Shown in pieces: positions 50,594-60,319 of a stretch of DNA of 64,000 bases. Each line of letters opens with the position of its first letter. Within the stretch, counting starts at the first letter, position 1. The notes beneath the pieces are model-generated. The model searched no databases, was not told where the DNA came from, and saw only the letters and a list, made by a program, of their open reading frames with translations. This DNA comes from Paenibacillus chondroitinus NBRC 15376. Lineage in GTDB: Bacteria > Bacillota > Bacilli > Paenibacillales > NBRC-103111. The position numbers and the translations under genes are program-made. Location: positions 62,001-126,000 of the forward strand of contig NZ_BILW01000004.1 of NCBI RefSeq assembly GCF_004000765.1. The letters run 5' to 3'.

Positions 50594-51634
50594 ATGAGTG
50601 AACTTATTCAGATACAGCAAGCGCTTGGTAAAGTAATTAGCGGCAGCCATCTTTCCAGGGAGGAAGCGCGCGGCGTCATGTCGGAAATTATGGAAGGCGC
50701 GGCGTCACCGGCTCAAATCGGCAGTCTGCTGACTGCTCTTCGCATTAAAGGCGAAACGCTGGAAGAGATTACAGGTTTTGCTGAAACAATGCGGAACAAA
50801 GCGATCCAGGTGAATGTGCGGCAGCATGATCTGTTGGATACATGCGGCACAGGCGGCGACGGAGCAGAGACGTTCAACATTTCAACGACAGCGGCGATTG
50901 TTGCTGCAGCGGGGGGCATTCGTGTAGCCAAACATGGCAATCGAGCGATGTCGTCCAAAAGCGGCAGCGCGGATGTGCTGGAAGCTCTTGGCGTGAAGAT
51001 TACGCTAAGCAGCGAGCAGGCGGCGAAATGCTTGGATAAAACGGGCATTTGTTTCATGTTCGCGCAAGCGTATCATCAATCCATGAAGCATGTCGCGGCA
51101 CCGCGCCGTGAGCTGGGTTTCCGTACAGTATTCAACTTGCTGGGCCCGCTTACGAATCCTGCGGGAGCGGATCGTCAAGTGCTAGGCGTGTTCGATCGTA
51201 CGAAAACGGAATTAGTCGCACAAGCGCTGCAAGCTTTAGGGCTGAAACGGGCTTTGGTTGTAGCGAGCGAAGACGGTTTGGATGAATTCAGCATTTCGGC
51301 GCCGACTAAAGTTACGGAGCTGAAAGCAGATCGGATTAGCACATACACTATTACCCCGGATGATCTTGGCTTACGAGCTCACAGTATTAAAGATGTAGGC
51401 GGTGGAGATGCGATTCTGAATGCGGAGATCATCCGTCATATTTTTGCCGGCGAGCGCGGTCCTCACCGCGATATCGTGCTTGCGAATGCAGCCGCATGCT
51501 TCTACGTGACAGGTCATGTTGGCAGCCTTCAGCAAGGTGTTAAATTTGCAGCTGATGTCATCGATTCGGGCCGTGCGGAACAAAAGTTGAACGACTTAAT
51601 CCATTTCACAGGAGAACTATGCCATGTTTCTTGA
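50594..51634 (+). CDS. trpD: Anthranilate phosphoribosyltransferase
   Basis: 346 residues. LLDTCGTGGDGAETFNISTTAA, VAKHGNRAMSSKSGSADVLEALG, FAQAYHQSMKHVAAPRRELGFRTVFNLLGPLTNPA. Overlaps trpC by 11 bases. Confidence 0.97.
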   Translation: MSELIQIQQALGKVISGSHLSREEARGVMSEIMEGAASPAQIGSLLTALRIKGETLEEITGFAETMRNKAIQVNVRQHDLLDTCGTGGDGAETFNISTTAAIVAAAGGIRVAKHGNRAMSSKSGSADVLEALGVKITLSSEQAAKCLDKTGICFMFAQAYHQSMKHVAAPRRELGFRTVFNLLGPLTNPAGADRQVLGVFDRTKTELVAQALQALGLKRALVVASEDGLDEFSISAPTKVTELKADRISTYTITPDDLGLRAHSIKDVGGGDAILNAEIIRHIFAGERGPHRDIVLANAAACFYVTGHVGSLQQGVKFAADVIDSGRAEQKLNDLIHFTGELCHVS

Positions 51635-52430
51635 TAAAATTGTTGCCACCAAACGAGCTGAAGTTGAAGCCATGAGCAGCTTTTCCATTACGCAAGCGGA
51701 GAAAACCATTTCGGATATGCCGTCTTGCTTAGGTTTTGAAAAAGCTTTGACGACACGTAAAAATCGGGCGATGGGTTTGATCGCCGAAGTTAAAAAGGCG
51801 TCTCCGTCCAAGGGTTTGATCCGTGAGGATTTTGATCCGGTATTGCTGGCCAGCTCCTATCAACGTGCGGGCGCTGACTGCATCTCAGTGCTTACGGATG
51901 TGGATTACTTCCAAGGAAGCAATGCCTACTTGAAGGCTGTACGCCAAGCGGTGAATGTGCCTTTGCTGCGGAAAGATTTCACGATCGATCCGAAACAAAT
52001 CTATGAAGCGCGCCTGATTGGGGCAGATGCAATCTTGCTGATTGCGGCCATCTTGACGACTGACCAGATGAAGCAATATTTGAAGCTCGCAAGCGATCTT
52101 GGTTTGGATGCCTTGGTTGAAGTGCATGACCGTGAAGAATTGGAGCGCGCGCTCGAACTGGATACCCAATTAATTGGGATCAATAACCGGAATTTGAAGA
52201 CGTTCGTTACCGATTTGAAAACAACGGAAGAATTGATTCAATACATTCCGGCCGGCAAAACCATCGTCAGTGAGAGTGGAATCTCGTCCGTCCAAGACAT
52301 GGCTTATCTGCAGCAAGTCGGCTCGCAAGCCGTGTTGATCGGCGAACATTTCATGCGCCAGCCTGTTGTTGAGCAAGCGGTTCACGATCTGATGGGGCCA
52401 ATTGTCAGAACAACGAATCAGACGGTTTAG
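51624..52430 (+). CDS. trpC: Indole-3-glycerol phosphate synthase
   Basis: 268 residues. TIM barrel with LIAEVKKASPSKGLIREDFDP, CISVLTDVDYFQGS, LLRKDFTIDPKQIYEARLIGADAILLI, GINNRNLKTF and SESGI. Catalytic Lys and Glu are present. Confidence 0.97.
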   Translation: MFLDKIVATKRAEVEAMSSFSITQAEKTISDMPSCLGFEKALTTRKNRAMGLIAEVKKASPSKGLIREDFDPVLLASSYQRAGADCISVLTDVDYFQGSNAYLKAVRQAVNVPLLRKDFTIDPKQIYEARLIGADAILLIAAILTTDQMKQYLKLASDLGLDALVEVHDREELERALELDTQLIGINNRNLKTFVTDLKTTEELIQYIPAGKTIVSESGISSVQDMAYLQQVGSQAVLIGEHFMRQPVVEQAVHDLMGPIVRTTNQTV

Positions 52431-52445
52431 AAAGAGGCGAATAGG

Positions 52446-53144
52446 ATGCCAACAGACACGATGCCAACGGTTAAAATCTGTGGACTTCAAAGCGTTGAAG
52501 TGTTAAAATCAGTCATACATTTGCCAATTGATCATATCGGATTGGTTTTTGCTCCAAGCAAACGTCAAGTCAAGCCAGACAAGGCTGCAGAGCTTATTTC
52601 CTACTTGAGAAGTGAAGCGGATCAAGGTGTTTCCGTTCCGCTAACCGTAGGTGTATTCGTGAATCCGAGTCAAGAGCAGCTTACGGAAATCATGGCGGTT
52701 GCTCCGCTTGATGTCGTTCAATTGCATAGTCAGGAAACTCCTGAGTTCTGTAAATGGGTACGTGAACAGTTCGATGTCCAGGTGTTCAAGTCCGTGTCCA
52801 TTTCCAAATCAGAGAATAAAATTCCATCCAGCGCAGAGGTAGCTGCTCAGTTGAATCCGTACATCGGATCGGTTGATGCCGTGTTGCTTGATACTTTTGA
52901 CCCCGTATATGGCGGAGGATCCGGGAAAACTTTTGCCTGGGACTGTATTCCTGTTTATCAGGAGTGGGCTCGTACAGCTGGTGTCAAATTGCTAGTAGCA
53001 GGCGGATTGCAGCCTGACAATGTGGATCAACTAGTGGAAGCCTATCGTCCTGACGGTGTGGACGTGTCCAGCGGTGTAGAGACAGATGGTGTGAAAGATA
53101 TTGCGAAAATTACCGCATTTGTGGAAAGGGTGACCGGAAAGTGA
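52446..53144 (+). CDS. trpF: Phosphoribosylanthranilate isomerase
   Basis: 232 residues. [10 protein letters not shown] with catalytic Cys, [44 protein letters not shown] with catalytic Asp, [12 protein letters not shown] and [13 protein letters not shown]. Overlaps trpB by 4 bases. Confidence 0.96.
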   Translation: MPTDTMPTVKICGLQSVEVLKSVIHLPIDHIGLVFAPSKRQVKPDKAAELISYLRSEADQGVSVPLTVGVFVNPSQEQLTEIMAVAPLDVVQLHSQETPEFCKWVREQFDVQVFKSVSISKSENKIPSSAEVAAQLNPYIGSVDAVLLDTFDPVYGGGSGKTFAWDCIPVYQEWARTAGVKLLVAGGLQPDNVDQLVEAYRPDGVDVSSGVETDGVKDIAKITAFVERVTGK

Positions 53145-54337
53145 CGCAAGTACCTGATAAACACGGCAGATTCGGCAAATTCGGCGGCCGTTACGTACCA
53201 GAAACATTGATGAATGCATTGACGGAGCTGGAAGAGGCATATAACCAATATAAAGACGACCCTGAATTTATTGCAGAAGTTCGCTATTTGCAAAAGCAAT
53301 ATTCCGGCAGACCAACTCCCCTTTATTACGCAGAGAGACTCTCTGAGCAGCTGGGCGGAGCCAAAATTTACTTAAAACGAGAAGACCTGAATCATACGGG
53401 CGCTCATAAAATTAATAACACCATCGGACAAGCTGTACTCGCGAAAAAGATGGGGAAAAAGAAAATCATCGCTGAAACGGGTGCAGGTCAGCACGGTGTT
53501 GCATCGGCAACGGTCGCCGCATTGATGGGCTTTGAATGCAAAGTCTTCATGGGCGAAGAAGATACGAAAAGACAGCAATTGAACGTTTTTCGGATGAAAT
53601 TGCTCGGCTCTGAAGTCATTCCCGTTACTTCAGGCACTCGTACACTGAAAGATGCGTGCAACGAAACGCTGCGTTATTGGGTCAGCAATGTACAGGATAC
53701 TTACTATATCCTGGGTTCCGTTACAGGTCCTCATCCTTACCCGATGATGGTCCGTGATTTTCAGCGCATTATCGGTGACGAATCGCGTGAACAAATTCTG
53801 GAAACCGAAGGCAGGTTACCGGATGCCGTTGTTGCTTGCGTAGGCGGCGGCAGTAACGCCATGGGGATTTTTTATCCGTTCGTTCAGGATGAAACGGTTA
53901 AACTAATCGGCGTTGAAGCTGCTGGACGCGGTATCCATACGGAAGAGCACGCCGCGACGATGACCAAAGGCTCACCTGGCGTATTTCAGGGCTCGTTGAG
54001 CTACCTGCTGCAGGATGAATACGGGCAAGTGCTGCCGGCTCATTCCATCTCGGCGGGGTTGGACTACCCTGGTATTGGACCGGAGCATTCTTACCTGAAA
54101 GATATTGAGCGCGCCACATACTATCCAATTACTGACCAGGAAGCGCTCGATGCTCTTCAATTGCTAAGCCGTACGGAAGGTATTATCCCAGCTTTAGAGA
54201 GCGCTCATGCGATTGCACATACGGTAAAACTAGCTCCAACAATGTCCAAGGATCAAATTATTGTCGTAAGCCTGTCTGGCCGTGGCGATAAAGATGTGGA
54301 ATCCATTATGAGCTATCTTGGCACAGGGGAGGAATAA
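53141..54337 (+). CDS. trpB: Tryptophan synthase beta chain
   Basis: 398 residues, GTG start overlapping trpF (GTGA). PLP Lys in [36 protein letters not shown] stretch (here GVASATVAA), [13 protein letters not shown] phosphate loop and [17 protein letters not shown]. Joins indole and serine in the alpha2beta2 complex. Confidence 0.97.
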   Translation: MTQVPDKHGRFGKFGGRYVPETLMNALTELEEAYNQYKDDPEFIAEVRYLQKQYSGRPTPLYYAERLSEQLGGAKIYLKREDLNHTGAHKINNTIGQAVLAKKMGKKKIIAETGAGQHGVASATVAALMGFECKVFMGEEDTKRQQLNVFRMKLLGSEVIPVTSGTRTLKDACNETLRYWVSNVQDTYYILGSVTGPHPYPMMVRDFQRIIGDESREQILETEGRLPDAVVACVGGGSNAMGIFYPFVQDETVKLIGVEAAGRGIHTEEHAATMTKGSPGVFQGSLSYLLQDEYGQVLPAHSISAGLDYPGIGPEHSYLKDIERATYYPITDQEALDALQLLSRTEGIIPALESAHAIAHTVKLAPTMSKDQIIVVSLSGRGDKDVESIMSYLGTGEE

Positions 54338-54340
54338 GCC

Positions 54341-55150
54341 ATGAACCTAATTGATAAGCGTTTTGCTGAGCTTAAAGAGCGTGGGGAAACCGCTATGATC
54401 CCTTTCCTGACCATTGGTGATCCCACGATTGAAGCTTCATTAGAGCTTATTCTAGAAATGGAGCGGGCTGGTGCTGATTTAATTGAGCTGGGTGTTCCAT
54501 ATTCGGATCCATTAGCCGATGGCCCTGTCATCCAACGTTCCTCTGAACGTGCGCTGCTTCGTAAGATCACGATATTTGACGTTATAGATGTTGCTCGCCA
54601 GGCGCGGAGCAGAGGTTCCAAGCTGCCATTCATTTTATTCACTTATTACAACCCTGTTCTGCAAATCGGGCTGGAACGCATTTTCAAAACGATGCAGGAA
54701 AATGAAATCAGTGGCATTATTATTCCAGATCTACCGTTGGAAGAAGATAGCGAGACAAGAGCGATTGCAGAATCTTATGGTGTCCATTTGATTCCATTGG
54801 TTGCGCCGACTTCGAATGAACGTGTGAAACGTATTGCAGCTGGAGCACGTGGATTCGTTTATTGTGTTTCTTCCCTTGGTGTAACCGGTGAACGGGCTGA
54901 ATTTTTCGGCGGGATTGAAGATTTCCTATCTACGGTGCGAGAAGCGGCGAACGTGCCGATTGTTGTCGGATTCGGTATTTCCAACCGCGAGCAGGTTGAG
55001 CGGTTCGAGAAGCTTTGCGACGGTGTTGTGGTGGGGAGTGCGATTGTACGCACGATTGAAAGCGCGCTGCACCATTTCCAACAAGATGCTGCTCATCCTG
55101 AAGGGTTGCAGCAAATTGGCGGCTTTGTAGGCCAGCTAAAAGGCAGATAA
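54341..55150 (+). CDS. trpA: Tryptophan synthase alpha chain
   Basis: 269 residues. FLTIGDPTIEASLELILEMERAGADLIELGVPYSDPLADGPVIQ in sequence, with the catalytic Glu in ELGVP and Asp in PLAD; LIPLVAPTSNERV and VVGFGISNREQV. Last gene of the trp operon. Confidence 0.97.
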   Translation: MNLIDKRFAELKERGETAMIPFLTIGDPTIEASLELILEMERAGADLIELGVPYSDPLADGPVIQRSSERALLRKITIFDVIDVARQARSRGSKLPFILFTYYNPVLQIGLERIFKTMQENEISGIIIPDLPLEEDSETRAIAESYGVHLIPLVAPTSNERVKRIAAGARGFVYCVSSLGVTGERAEFFGGIEDFLSTVREAANVPIVVGFGISNREQVERFEKLCDGVVVGSAIVRTIESALHHFQQDAAHPEGLQQIGGFVGQLKGR

Positions 55151-55151
55151 T

Positions 55152-55186
55152 AAAATCCCTCTAGACACTGGTCTAGAGGGATTTTC
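55152..55186 (+). terminator. Terminator of the trp operon
   Basis: AAAATCCCTCTAGAC-ACTG-GTCTAGAGGGATTTT, 15-bp perfect stem. Separates hisC-tyrA from the trp genes. Confidence 0.93.
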
Positions 55187-55374
55187 TAAAATTACCTATT
55201 TACTGTTAAGCGTTAAAGCAGTACACTATTATGTGTTGATCATTGAGACTTTTGTCTGCAATGAGTGGCTAAAGCAATATTCCTTCTACATAAAAAGGAA
55301 CCACATTTTACAACAGTACTAGTTTTGTGGGACAATTACAAAATTCGGACAACTAATTGATGAGGTGGCTACCA

Positions 55375-56475
55375 ATGAAACCGAAACAAACGATTGTACA
55401 TTTGCCGGTCTATCAACCGGGTAAACCTATTGAAGAAGTAAAAAGAGAGCTGGGATTAACGGAAGTGATTAAACTCGCATCCAACGAAAATCCATTTGGC
55501 TCGTCGCCTAAAGCAAAAGTGGCGATTGAAGCGGAAATCGCTAACATCAGCTTGTACCCTGACGGTGGGGCTGTACAGCTGACAGAAGCAGTGGCTGAGT
55601 ATCTTGGCGTTGCGACGAATCAACTCATTTTCGGTGCAGGTTCTGATGAGGTTATCCTCATGCTGGCACGCGCTTTCCTCGTACAAGGCGATGAAACGGT
55701 GATGGCTTCTCATACCTTCCCGCAATATAAGCACAATTGTGAGATTGAGGGAGCTGTATCCATCGAGATCCCATTGAAAGACGGCACTCATGACCTGGAC
55801 GGCATGATGGCTGCAATTACAGAACGTACGAAAATCGTCTGGATCTGTAATCCGAACAATCCGACAGGCACGATGAATACCGATGCGGAAATTAAAGCCT
55901 TTTTAGCCAAAGTTCCTGAGCATGTATTGGTCGTTCTGGATGAAGCTTACTGTGAGTACAATACGACGGGAGAATTCCCGGATAGCATTGAGCTGATTGG
56001 TCAATACCGCAATGTCATCGCACTGCGTACTTTTTCGAAAATATACGGTTTAGCTTCCTTACGTATCGGTTATGGCATTGGGCACCCCGATGTGATCCGA
56101 TCCATTAATCAAGTTCGTGAGCCTTTCAACACGACCAGATTTGCCCAAGCTGCTGCTTTAGCTGCGATTAAAGATCAAGACTTCATCGCAAGCTGCCGCG
56201 AAGCGAATACAGCAGGTTTGAATTATTTAACGGAGCAGTTTAACGAAATGGGGTTAAAGGCTTTCCCTGCACACGGTAACTTCGTTATGGTTAATGTCGG
56301 ACGCCCAGCGGCAGAAGTATTTAATGGTTTGCTGCGTAGAGGCATTATTGTCCGTGGCGGACATATGCTTGGCTTCCCGACATCCATCCGCGTTACCATC
56401 GGCTCACGTGAACAAAATGAGAAATTCATTGCAGCTTTGCAGCAAGTGCTGGCTGAGGTTGCTGTTCAAGCCTAA
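55375..56475 (+). CDS. hisC: Histidinol-phosphate/aromatic aminotransferase
   Basis: About 366 residues; ATG 55375 with GAGGTGG upstream. Class I/II aminotransferase: KLASNENPFGSSPKA, WICNPNNPTGT, VLDEAYCEY, PLP Lys in TFSKIYGLASLRIGYG, and the C-terminal Arg in PTSIRVTIG. In B. subtilis this enzyme serves both His and Tyr/Phe synthesis, matching its place before tyrA. Confidence 0.95.
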   Translation: MKPKQTIVHLPVYQPGKPIEEVKRELGLTEVIKLASNENPFGSSPKAKVAIEAEIANISLYPDGGAVQLTEAVAEYLGVATNQLIFGAGSDEVILMLARAFLVQGDETVMASHTFPQYKHNCEIEGAVSIEIPLKDGTHDLDGMMAAITERTKIVWICNPNNPTGTMNTDAEIKAFLAKVPEHVLVVLDEAYCEYNTTGEFPDSIELIGQYRNVIALRTFSKIYGLASLRIGYGIGHPDVIRSINQVREPFNTTRFAQAAALAAIKDQDFIASCREANTAGLNYLTEQFNEMGLKAFPAHGNFVMVNVGRPAAEVFNGLLRRGIIVRGGHMLGFPTSIRVTIGSREQNEKFIAALQQVLAEVAVQA

Positions 56476-56498
56476 TACAAATTAAAGGTTGATCTCTA

Positions 56499-57587
56499 AT
56501 GACGAAAATTGCGATATTTGGTGTAGGGCTTATCGGCGGTTCACTGGCCTTATGTTACAAAGGAAAACTGGGTTTTACCGTTGTCGGCCATTCTCCGAAT
56601 CCGAAATCCGTTGAGAAACTGCTCAAACGAAACGTGGTTGATGCTGCAACAACGAATATGGCTGAGGCTGTAGACGGGGCTGACTACATTTTTCTATGCG
56701 TGCCGGTTGGGATGTTAGAAGAGTATGTTCAGCAGTTGATGAAACTTCCGCTCAAGAAAGGCTGTATTATCACGGATGTGGGGAGCACGAAAGCAACCAT
56801 TACGGAAAGCGCAGAAACTATGGTAAAAGATGGCGTTTTCTTTATCGGCGGTCATCCGATGGCAGGCTCCGAACGTCACGGCGTTGAGGCAGCGTCTTCG
56901 CATCTTTTTGAAAATGCCTTTTATGTGTTGACCCCGGCAGAGGGGACACCGCAGGCAGAGGTTGACCGCTTAACCGAGCTGCTCAAGACGACGAAAGCAC
57001 AAATCGTGCAGGTCGGAGCACGGGAACATGACGATATCGTTGGTGCGATCAGCCACCTGCCGCACATTATTGCGGTTGCGCTGGTTAACCAAGTCAGAGG
57101 ATATAACGAAACCAATCCGTTATATCAGAATCTGGCTGCGGGGGGCTTCAGAGACATCACGCGCATTGCCTCAAGCGAGCCGATGATCTGGCGGGATATT
57201 TTAGTGAACAATCGGCAGGTGCTGCTCAAACTGCTTGCGGATTGGAATCTTGAGATTTCTCGGTTCATTGAGCTCATTGAGAATAGTGATGGCGAGGGAA
57301 TTGTTGAACAATTCCGCATTGCCGGTGAATTCAGAAGCCAACTGCCGGAGCGCAGAAAAGGCATGATCACTTCATTGTTTGATATTTATGTCGATATTCC
57401 GGATCACCCCGGCATTATTGGTCAAATTACAACATTATTAGGTAATGCTAGAATCAATTTGAGCAATATCCAAATTATTGAGAGTCGCGAAGATGTGCCT
57501 GGTATTTTGCGTTTGTCCTTCCGCAATCAGGAAGATGCAGATCGCGCCTCAGAGCTGCTGAGCGGGCCATATGCGGTTCATGTATAA
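56499..57587 (+). CDS. tyrA: Prephenate dehydrogenase with ACT domain
   Basis: 362 residues. NAD-binding IAIFGVGLIGGSLALC, catalytic His in GGHPMAGSERHGVEAA, SHLPHIIAVALVN, and a C-terminal ACT domain (about 290-362: DIYVDIPDHPGIIGQITTLLG) for Tyr feedback. A terminator follows, and aroE, which comes next in B. subtilis, is not here. Confidence 0.95.
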   Translation: MTKIAIFGVGLIGGSLALCYKGKLGFTVVGHSPNPKSVEKLLKRNVVDAATTNMAEAVDGADYIFLCVPVGMLEEYVQQLMKLPLKKGCIITDVGSTKATITESAETMVKDGVFFIGGHPMAGSERHGVEAASSHLFENAFYVLTPAEGTPQAEVDRLTELLKTTKAQIVQVGAREHDDIVGAISHLPHIIAVALVNQVRGYNETNPLYQNLAAGGFRDITRIASSEPMIWRDILVNNRQVLLKLLADWNLEISRFIELIENSDGEGIVEQFRIAGEFRSQLPERRKGMITSLFDIYVDIPDHPGIIGQITTLLGNARINLSNIQIIESREDVPGILRLSFRNQEDADRASELLSGPYAVHV

Positions 57588-57604
57588 CTGAAATTGTACA
57601 CACA

Positions 57605-57668
57605 AATAAGCTGATTTCTCCTCTTGAAGAACGTCCCAAAAGAGAAGAAGTCAGCTTATTTTTTATTA
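57605..57668 (+). terminator. Terminator of hisC-tyrA
   Basis: AATAAGCTGA and TCAGCTTATT arms with a partly paired interior (TTCTCCTCTT/AAGAGAAGAA), then TTTT. Confidence 0.85.
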
Positions 57669-57758
57669 TATTGAAACCGATTCTCAAATAAAAAACTTCG
57701 TGCTATAATGACATCGTTCATATTAATATTACAAACTTCTAAGTGTGGGGCGAACGAG

Positions 57759-58616
57759 ATGAAGCTGTGGATGATGGTAAAAAGCACGTTAATTGTTATT
57801 GTTATTTTTGTTAATTTTTTCCCCTCATTTGTAAGTGCGAACAATGTCATCTACTCGAAGGAAGTTGCTGTTCTTGTGTATCATCACATCGATGATCAGG
57901 TTGAGGGCTCTGTGACCATTTCAACCAAATTGTTTGAGCGGCAGCTAGGTGCATTACAGCGTCAAGGGTACAATTTTATCACGATGGATCAGTTTAAGAG
58001 CTTTATGAAAGATGGGGCGAAAATACCAGATAATGCAGTTTTAATCACTTTTGATGACGGGTATGAAAGTTTTTATACGAATGCGTATCCGATTCTCAAA
58101 AAAATGCGTATACCAGCCGTGAATTTTGTGATTACCAAAGATTTGGATAACCCGACAGCGACGTTGCTGCCATCCTTGTCCAGGGATCAAATTCGGAAAA
58201 TGAGAAAGGAATTCTCGAGTATTGATTTTCAGCTTCATTCGGATCAATTACACGCTATGAAAGATGGCAAGCCGATGCTGAATAACAGAATGACAACGAA
58301 TGGCATAACCGAAACCCAGGAAGATCTTAAACAAAGGGTTATTTCGGATACGACAACATGTATGGCAAAGCTTCGGGAGTTGGATGCCGCTAAATCTATC
58401 GATTCCTATGCTTACCCATTTGGCAGCTATGATGATTTCACCATTTCCTATCTGAACGAAGTCGGAGTCAAATATGCGTTCACGACCAAAGCAGGATTAA
58501 CTTCCAAACAAACGGATCCGATGCAGATCCCGCGAATTAATGCAGGCAGCCCATATATTCGGCCTCATTCCATTAATAATTTAATTAATCAATCCATAAG
58601 GCATCAACTGAAATAG
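57759..58616 (+). CDS. Secreted polysaccharide deacetylase
   Basis: About 285 residues; the ATG at 57759 gives a signal peptide (KSTLIVIVIFVNFFPSFVSA). NodB domain: VLVYHHIDD, LITFDDGYESFYTNAYPILKK (metal Asp), QLHSDQL (the usual HxxxH reads HSDQLH), and YAYPFGSYDDFT. Likely removes acetyl groups from a cell-surface glycan; the degenerate second motif leaves activity uncertain. Confidence 0.88.
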   Translation: MKLWMMVKSTLIVIVIFVNFFPSFVSANNVIYSKEVAVLVYHHIDDQVEGSVTISTKLFERQLGALQRQGYNFITMDQFKSFMKDGAKIPDNAVLITFDDGYESFYTNAYPILKKMRIPAVNFVITKDLDNPTATLLPSLSRDQIRKMRKEFSSIDFQLHSDQLHAMKDGKPMLNNRMTTNGITETQEDLKQRVISDTTTCMAKLRELDAAKSIDSYAYPFGSYDDFTISYLNEVGVKYAFTTKAGLTSKQTDPMQIPRINAGSPYIRPHSINNLINQSIRHQLK

Positions 58617-58641
58617 AGCATTTCTTTATGCAAAAAAGGCT

Positions 58642-58657
58642 AGGTAAACGTTTTCAA
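58642..58657. promoter_or_regulatory. cre-like CcpA site
   Basis: AGGTAAACGTTTTCAA; its reverse TTGAAAACGTTTACCT differs from the cre consensus at one fixed position. It lies 7 bases before the -35 at 58665. Confidence 0.6.
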
Positions 58658-58664
58658 AAAAGTA

Positions 58665-58693
58665 TTGACAGAATGAAACCGTATACATATAAT
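58665..58693 (+). promoter_or_regulatory. Consensus sigma-A promoter
   Basis: TTGACA (58665) and TATAAT (58688), 17-base spacer, exact consensus boxes. Confidence 0.85.
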
Positions 58694-58699
58694 AAAAGT

Positions 58700-58773
58700 A
58701 CAGTATGGTTTCTCTCCACTCCTATCCGATAATCGCACCATAAGTGCAGCCGCCAATTTGGCGGTTTTTTTTT
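58700..58773 (+). ncRNA. Candidate short transcript of about 75 nt
   Basis: Between the consensus promoter and the terminator at 58748 there is no gene with an RBS; only a 12-codon ATG frame at 58710 ending in TAA. A short regulatory RNA or leader peptide transcript is proposed. No known RNA family was recognised. Confidence 0.5.
58748..58773 (+). terminator. Terminator of the short transcript
   Basis: CCGCC-AATTT-GGCGG followed by nine T. Confidence 0.88.
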
Positions 58774-59050
58774 GTTCATAAATACCATATTTTTCTGATA
58801 TTCATATATAATGGATAGGGTGGGTTGTTGCTTTCAACAGACAAGCTTAGAATGTGAAATTTTTTCAACAAATTGTCGAATGAAGCAGGAATTTCGCAAT
58901 TCATCGAGAAGAATTTAATAGGTCATAATTTACATATTGATCCTTTCACATTTATTTTACAAATGAACGCAACTTTTCACTCTAATTGCAGTACAACATG
59001 TATGAGCAGTTGGAGTGGTACCCGGGAACCGTTAGGAGGGTCGCCACGTA
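58774..59050. other. AT-rich upstream region of the ECF sigma gene
   Basis: No gene seen. It must hold the promoter of the ECF operon; CGCAACTTTTCAC at 58969 is a loose candidate for an ECF-type -35 but I cannot assign it firmly. AGGAGG (59035) serves the sigma gene. Confidence 0.4.
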
Positions 59051-59632
59051 ATGACCGATTCCCAGTTGATCAGAGAAATCAAGGATGGAAATGTTCAGCT
59101 TTATAACGAGCTTATGCGTCGTTACGAGCGTAAAATCCTTGCATTCATCTTTCATATGCTCAAAAGTACACAAATGGAAGCTATTGCTGAAGATTTGTGT
59201 AATGAAACGTTTTATAAAGCGTACCGCAGTTTGCACTCTTTTCGAGAAGTTGAAGCCTCCTTTTCTACCTGGTTGTATACAATTGCCCGGAATACAGTAT
59301 TGAGTGAGCTGCGCAAAAATAAAAGTGTGCAAGTCTCGTTAGAGCAAAGCGGGTTGACGCCCCATGCATCGTTTGATGCCATGCCGGAGCAAGCCATGCT
59401 GCGAAACGAGAAAGTATCGATGGTTCGAGATGCGATTAACAGTTTGCCAGAGAAACAACGATCTGCTTTGATCTTAAGAGAGTATGATCAGATGGATTAT
59501 CAGGAGATCGCCAACATTTTAGGTCAAACCGTAAGCTCGGTGAAGTCTCTTTTATTCAGGGCCAGAGCATCCGTCAAGCTACAGTTGGACCCTTACTTCA
59601 GTGAACCGATATTCGAAGAATCGAAGGGATGA
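59051..59632 (+). CDS. ECF-type RNA polymerase sigma factor
   Basis: 193 residues. Region 2: NVQLYNELMRRYERKILAFIFHM, AEDLCNETFYKAYRSLHSFR, FSTWLYTIARNTVLSELRK. Region 4: NSLPEKQRSALILREYDQMDYQEIANILGQTVSSVKSLLFRARASVK. Paired with an anti-sigma gene 8 bases downstream. Confidence 0.94.
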   Translation: MTDSQLIREIKDGNVQLYNELMRRYERKILAFIFHMLKSTQMEAIAEDLCNETFYKAYRSLHSFREVEASFSTWLYTIARNTVLSELRKNKSVQVSLEQSGLTPHASFDAMPEQAMLRNEKVSMVRDAINSLPEKQRSALILREYDQMDYQEIANILGQTVSSVKSLLFRARASVKLQLDPYFSEPIFEESKG

Positions 59633-59639
59633 AACAGCG

Positions 59640-60269
59640 ATGAAGTGTAGTGAGATCCAGGAATTATTTGGGGTTTATTGGGACTTGCCGAATGATGACC
59701 TGCGACGTACCGCGGTGGATGAGCATATTGCAACATGCGCCGAATGTGCGGAAGAATTTCAGATTTGGGAAGAAAGCACGATCCTCATACGTACTGCTGC
59801 AATCGAGAGCGAGCTTCCTGATTATGAACCGATGGTCTCAGGCAAGGTCATGAGTCGAATTTATGAGGATGAATCATGGCGTATTCCGGTTTCCGAGCGC
59901 ATGTATACGATCTCTTACAAGCTTCGCCGCAACCTTACGGCTGTCATTGCTTTTTGTTTAGCGTTATTCGTTTTCAGCTTTTTATTCGCTGTTGTCTATG
60001 ACGGTACGCCCAAGTCGTCGATAGCTGCGGCCGACAATACGCTATTTGATTTGCAAGCGCCGCAAGCTATGAAGTCGACGGGCTCAGAGACGATGAATGG
60101 CCATAAGATGGTAGATGCCGTAGCAAGCCTTAACCCTAGCTTTATGGAGCCGTTGCGATTCCATGTAGGGCCGATTCATTCATATCCGCATTATTTGCTT
60201 GTTGTATCCATTTTGGGTCTAATTGCAACAATCATCATCATGAACTGGTTATCGCGAACAAAAGCCTAG
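59640..60269 (+). CDS. Membrane anti-sigma factor with zinc finger
   Basis: About 209 residues; ATG 59640. N-terminal ZAS motif H-x3-C-x2-C in DEHIATCAECAEEF, membrane helix LTAVIAFCLALFVFSFLFAVV (about 100-120), an outside domain, and unusually a second helix at the C terminus (LLVVSILGLIATIIIMNWL). It should hold the sigma factor until an envelope signal releases it. Confidence 0.88.
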   Translation: MKCSEIQELFGVYWDLPNDDLRRTAVDEHIATCAECAEEFQIWEESTILIRTAAIESELPDYEPMVSGKVMSRIYEDESWRIPVSERMYTISYKLRRNLTAVIAFCLALFVFSFLFAVVYDGTPKSSIAAADNTLFDLQAPQAMKSTGSETMNGHKMVDAVASLNPSFMEPLRFHVGPIHSYPHYLLVVSILGLIATIIIMNWLSRTKA

Positions 60270-60319
60270 TGCTCCGGAAGGGGCATTTTTCATTTTATTG
60301 ACTGATGGAGGAATTGGTA

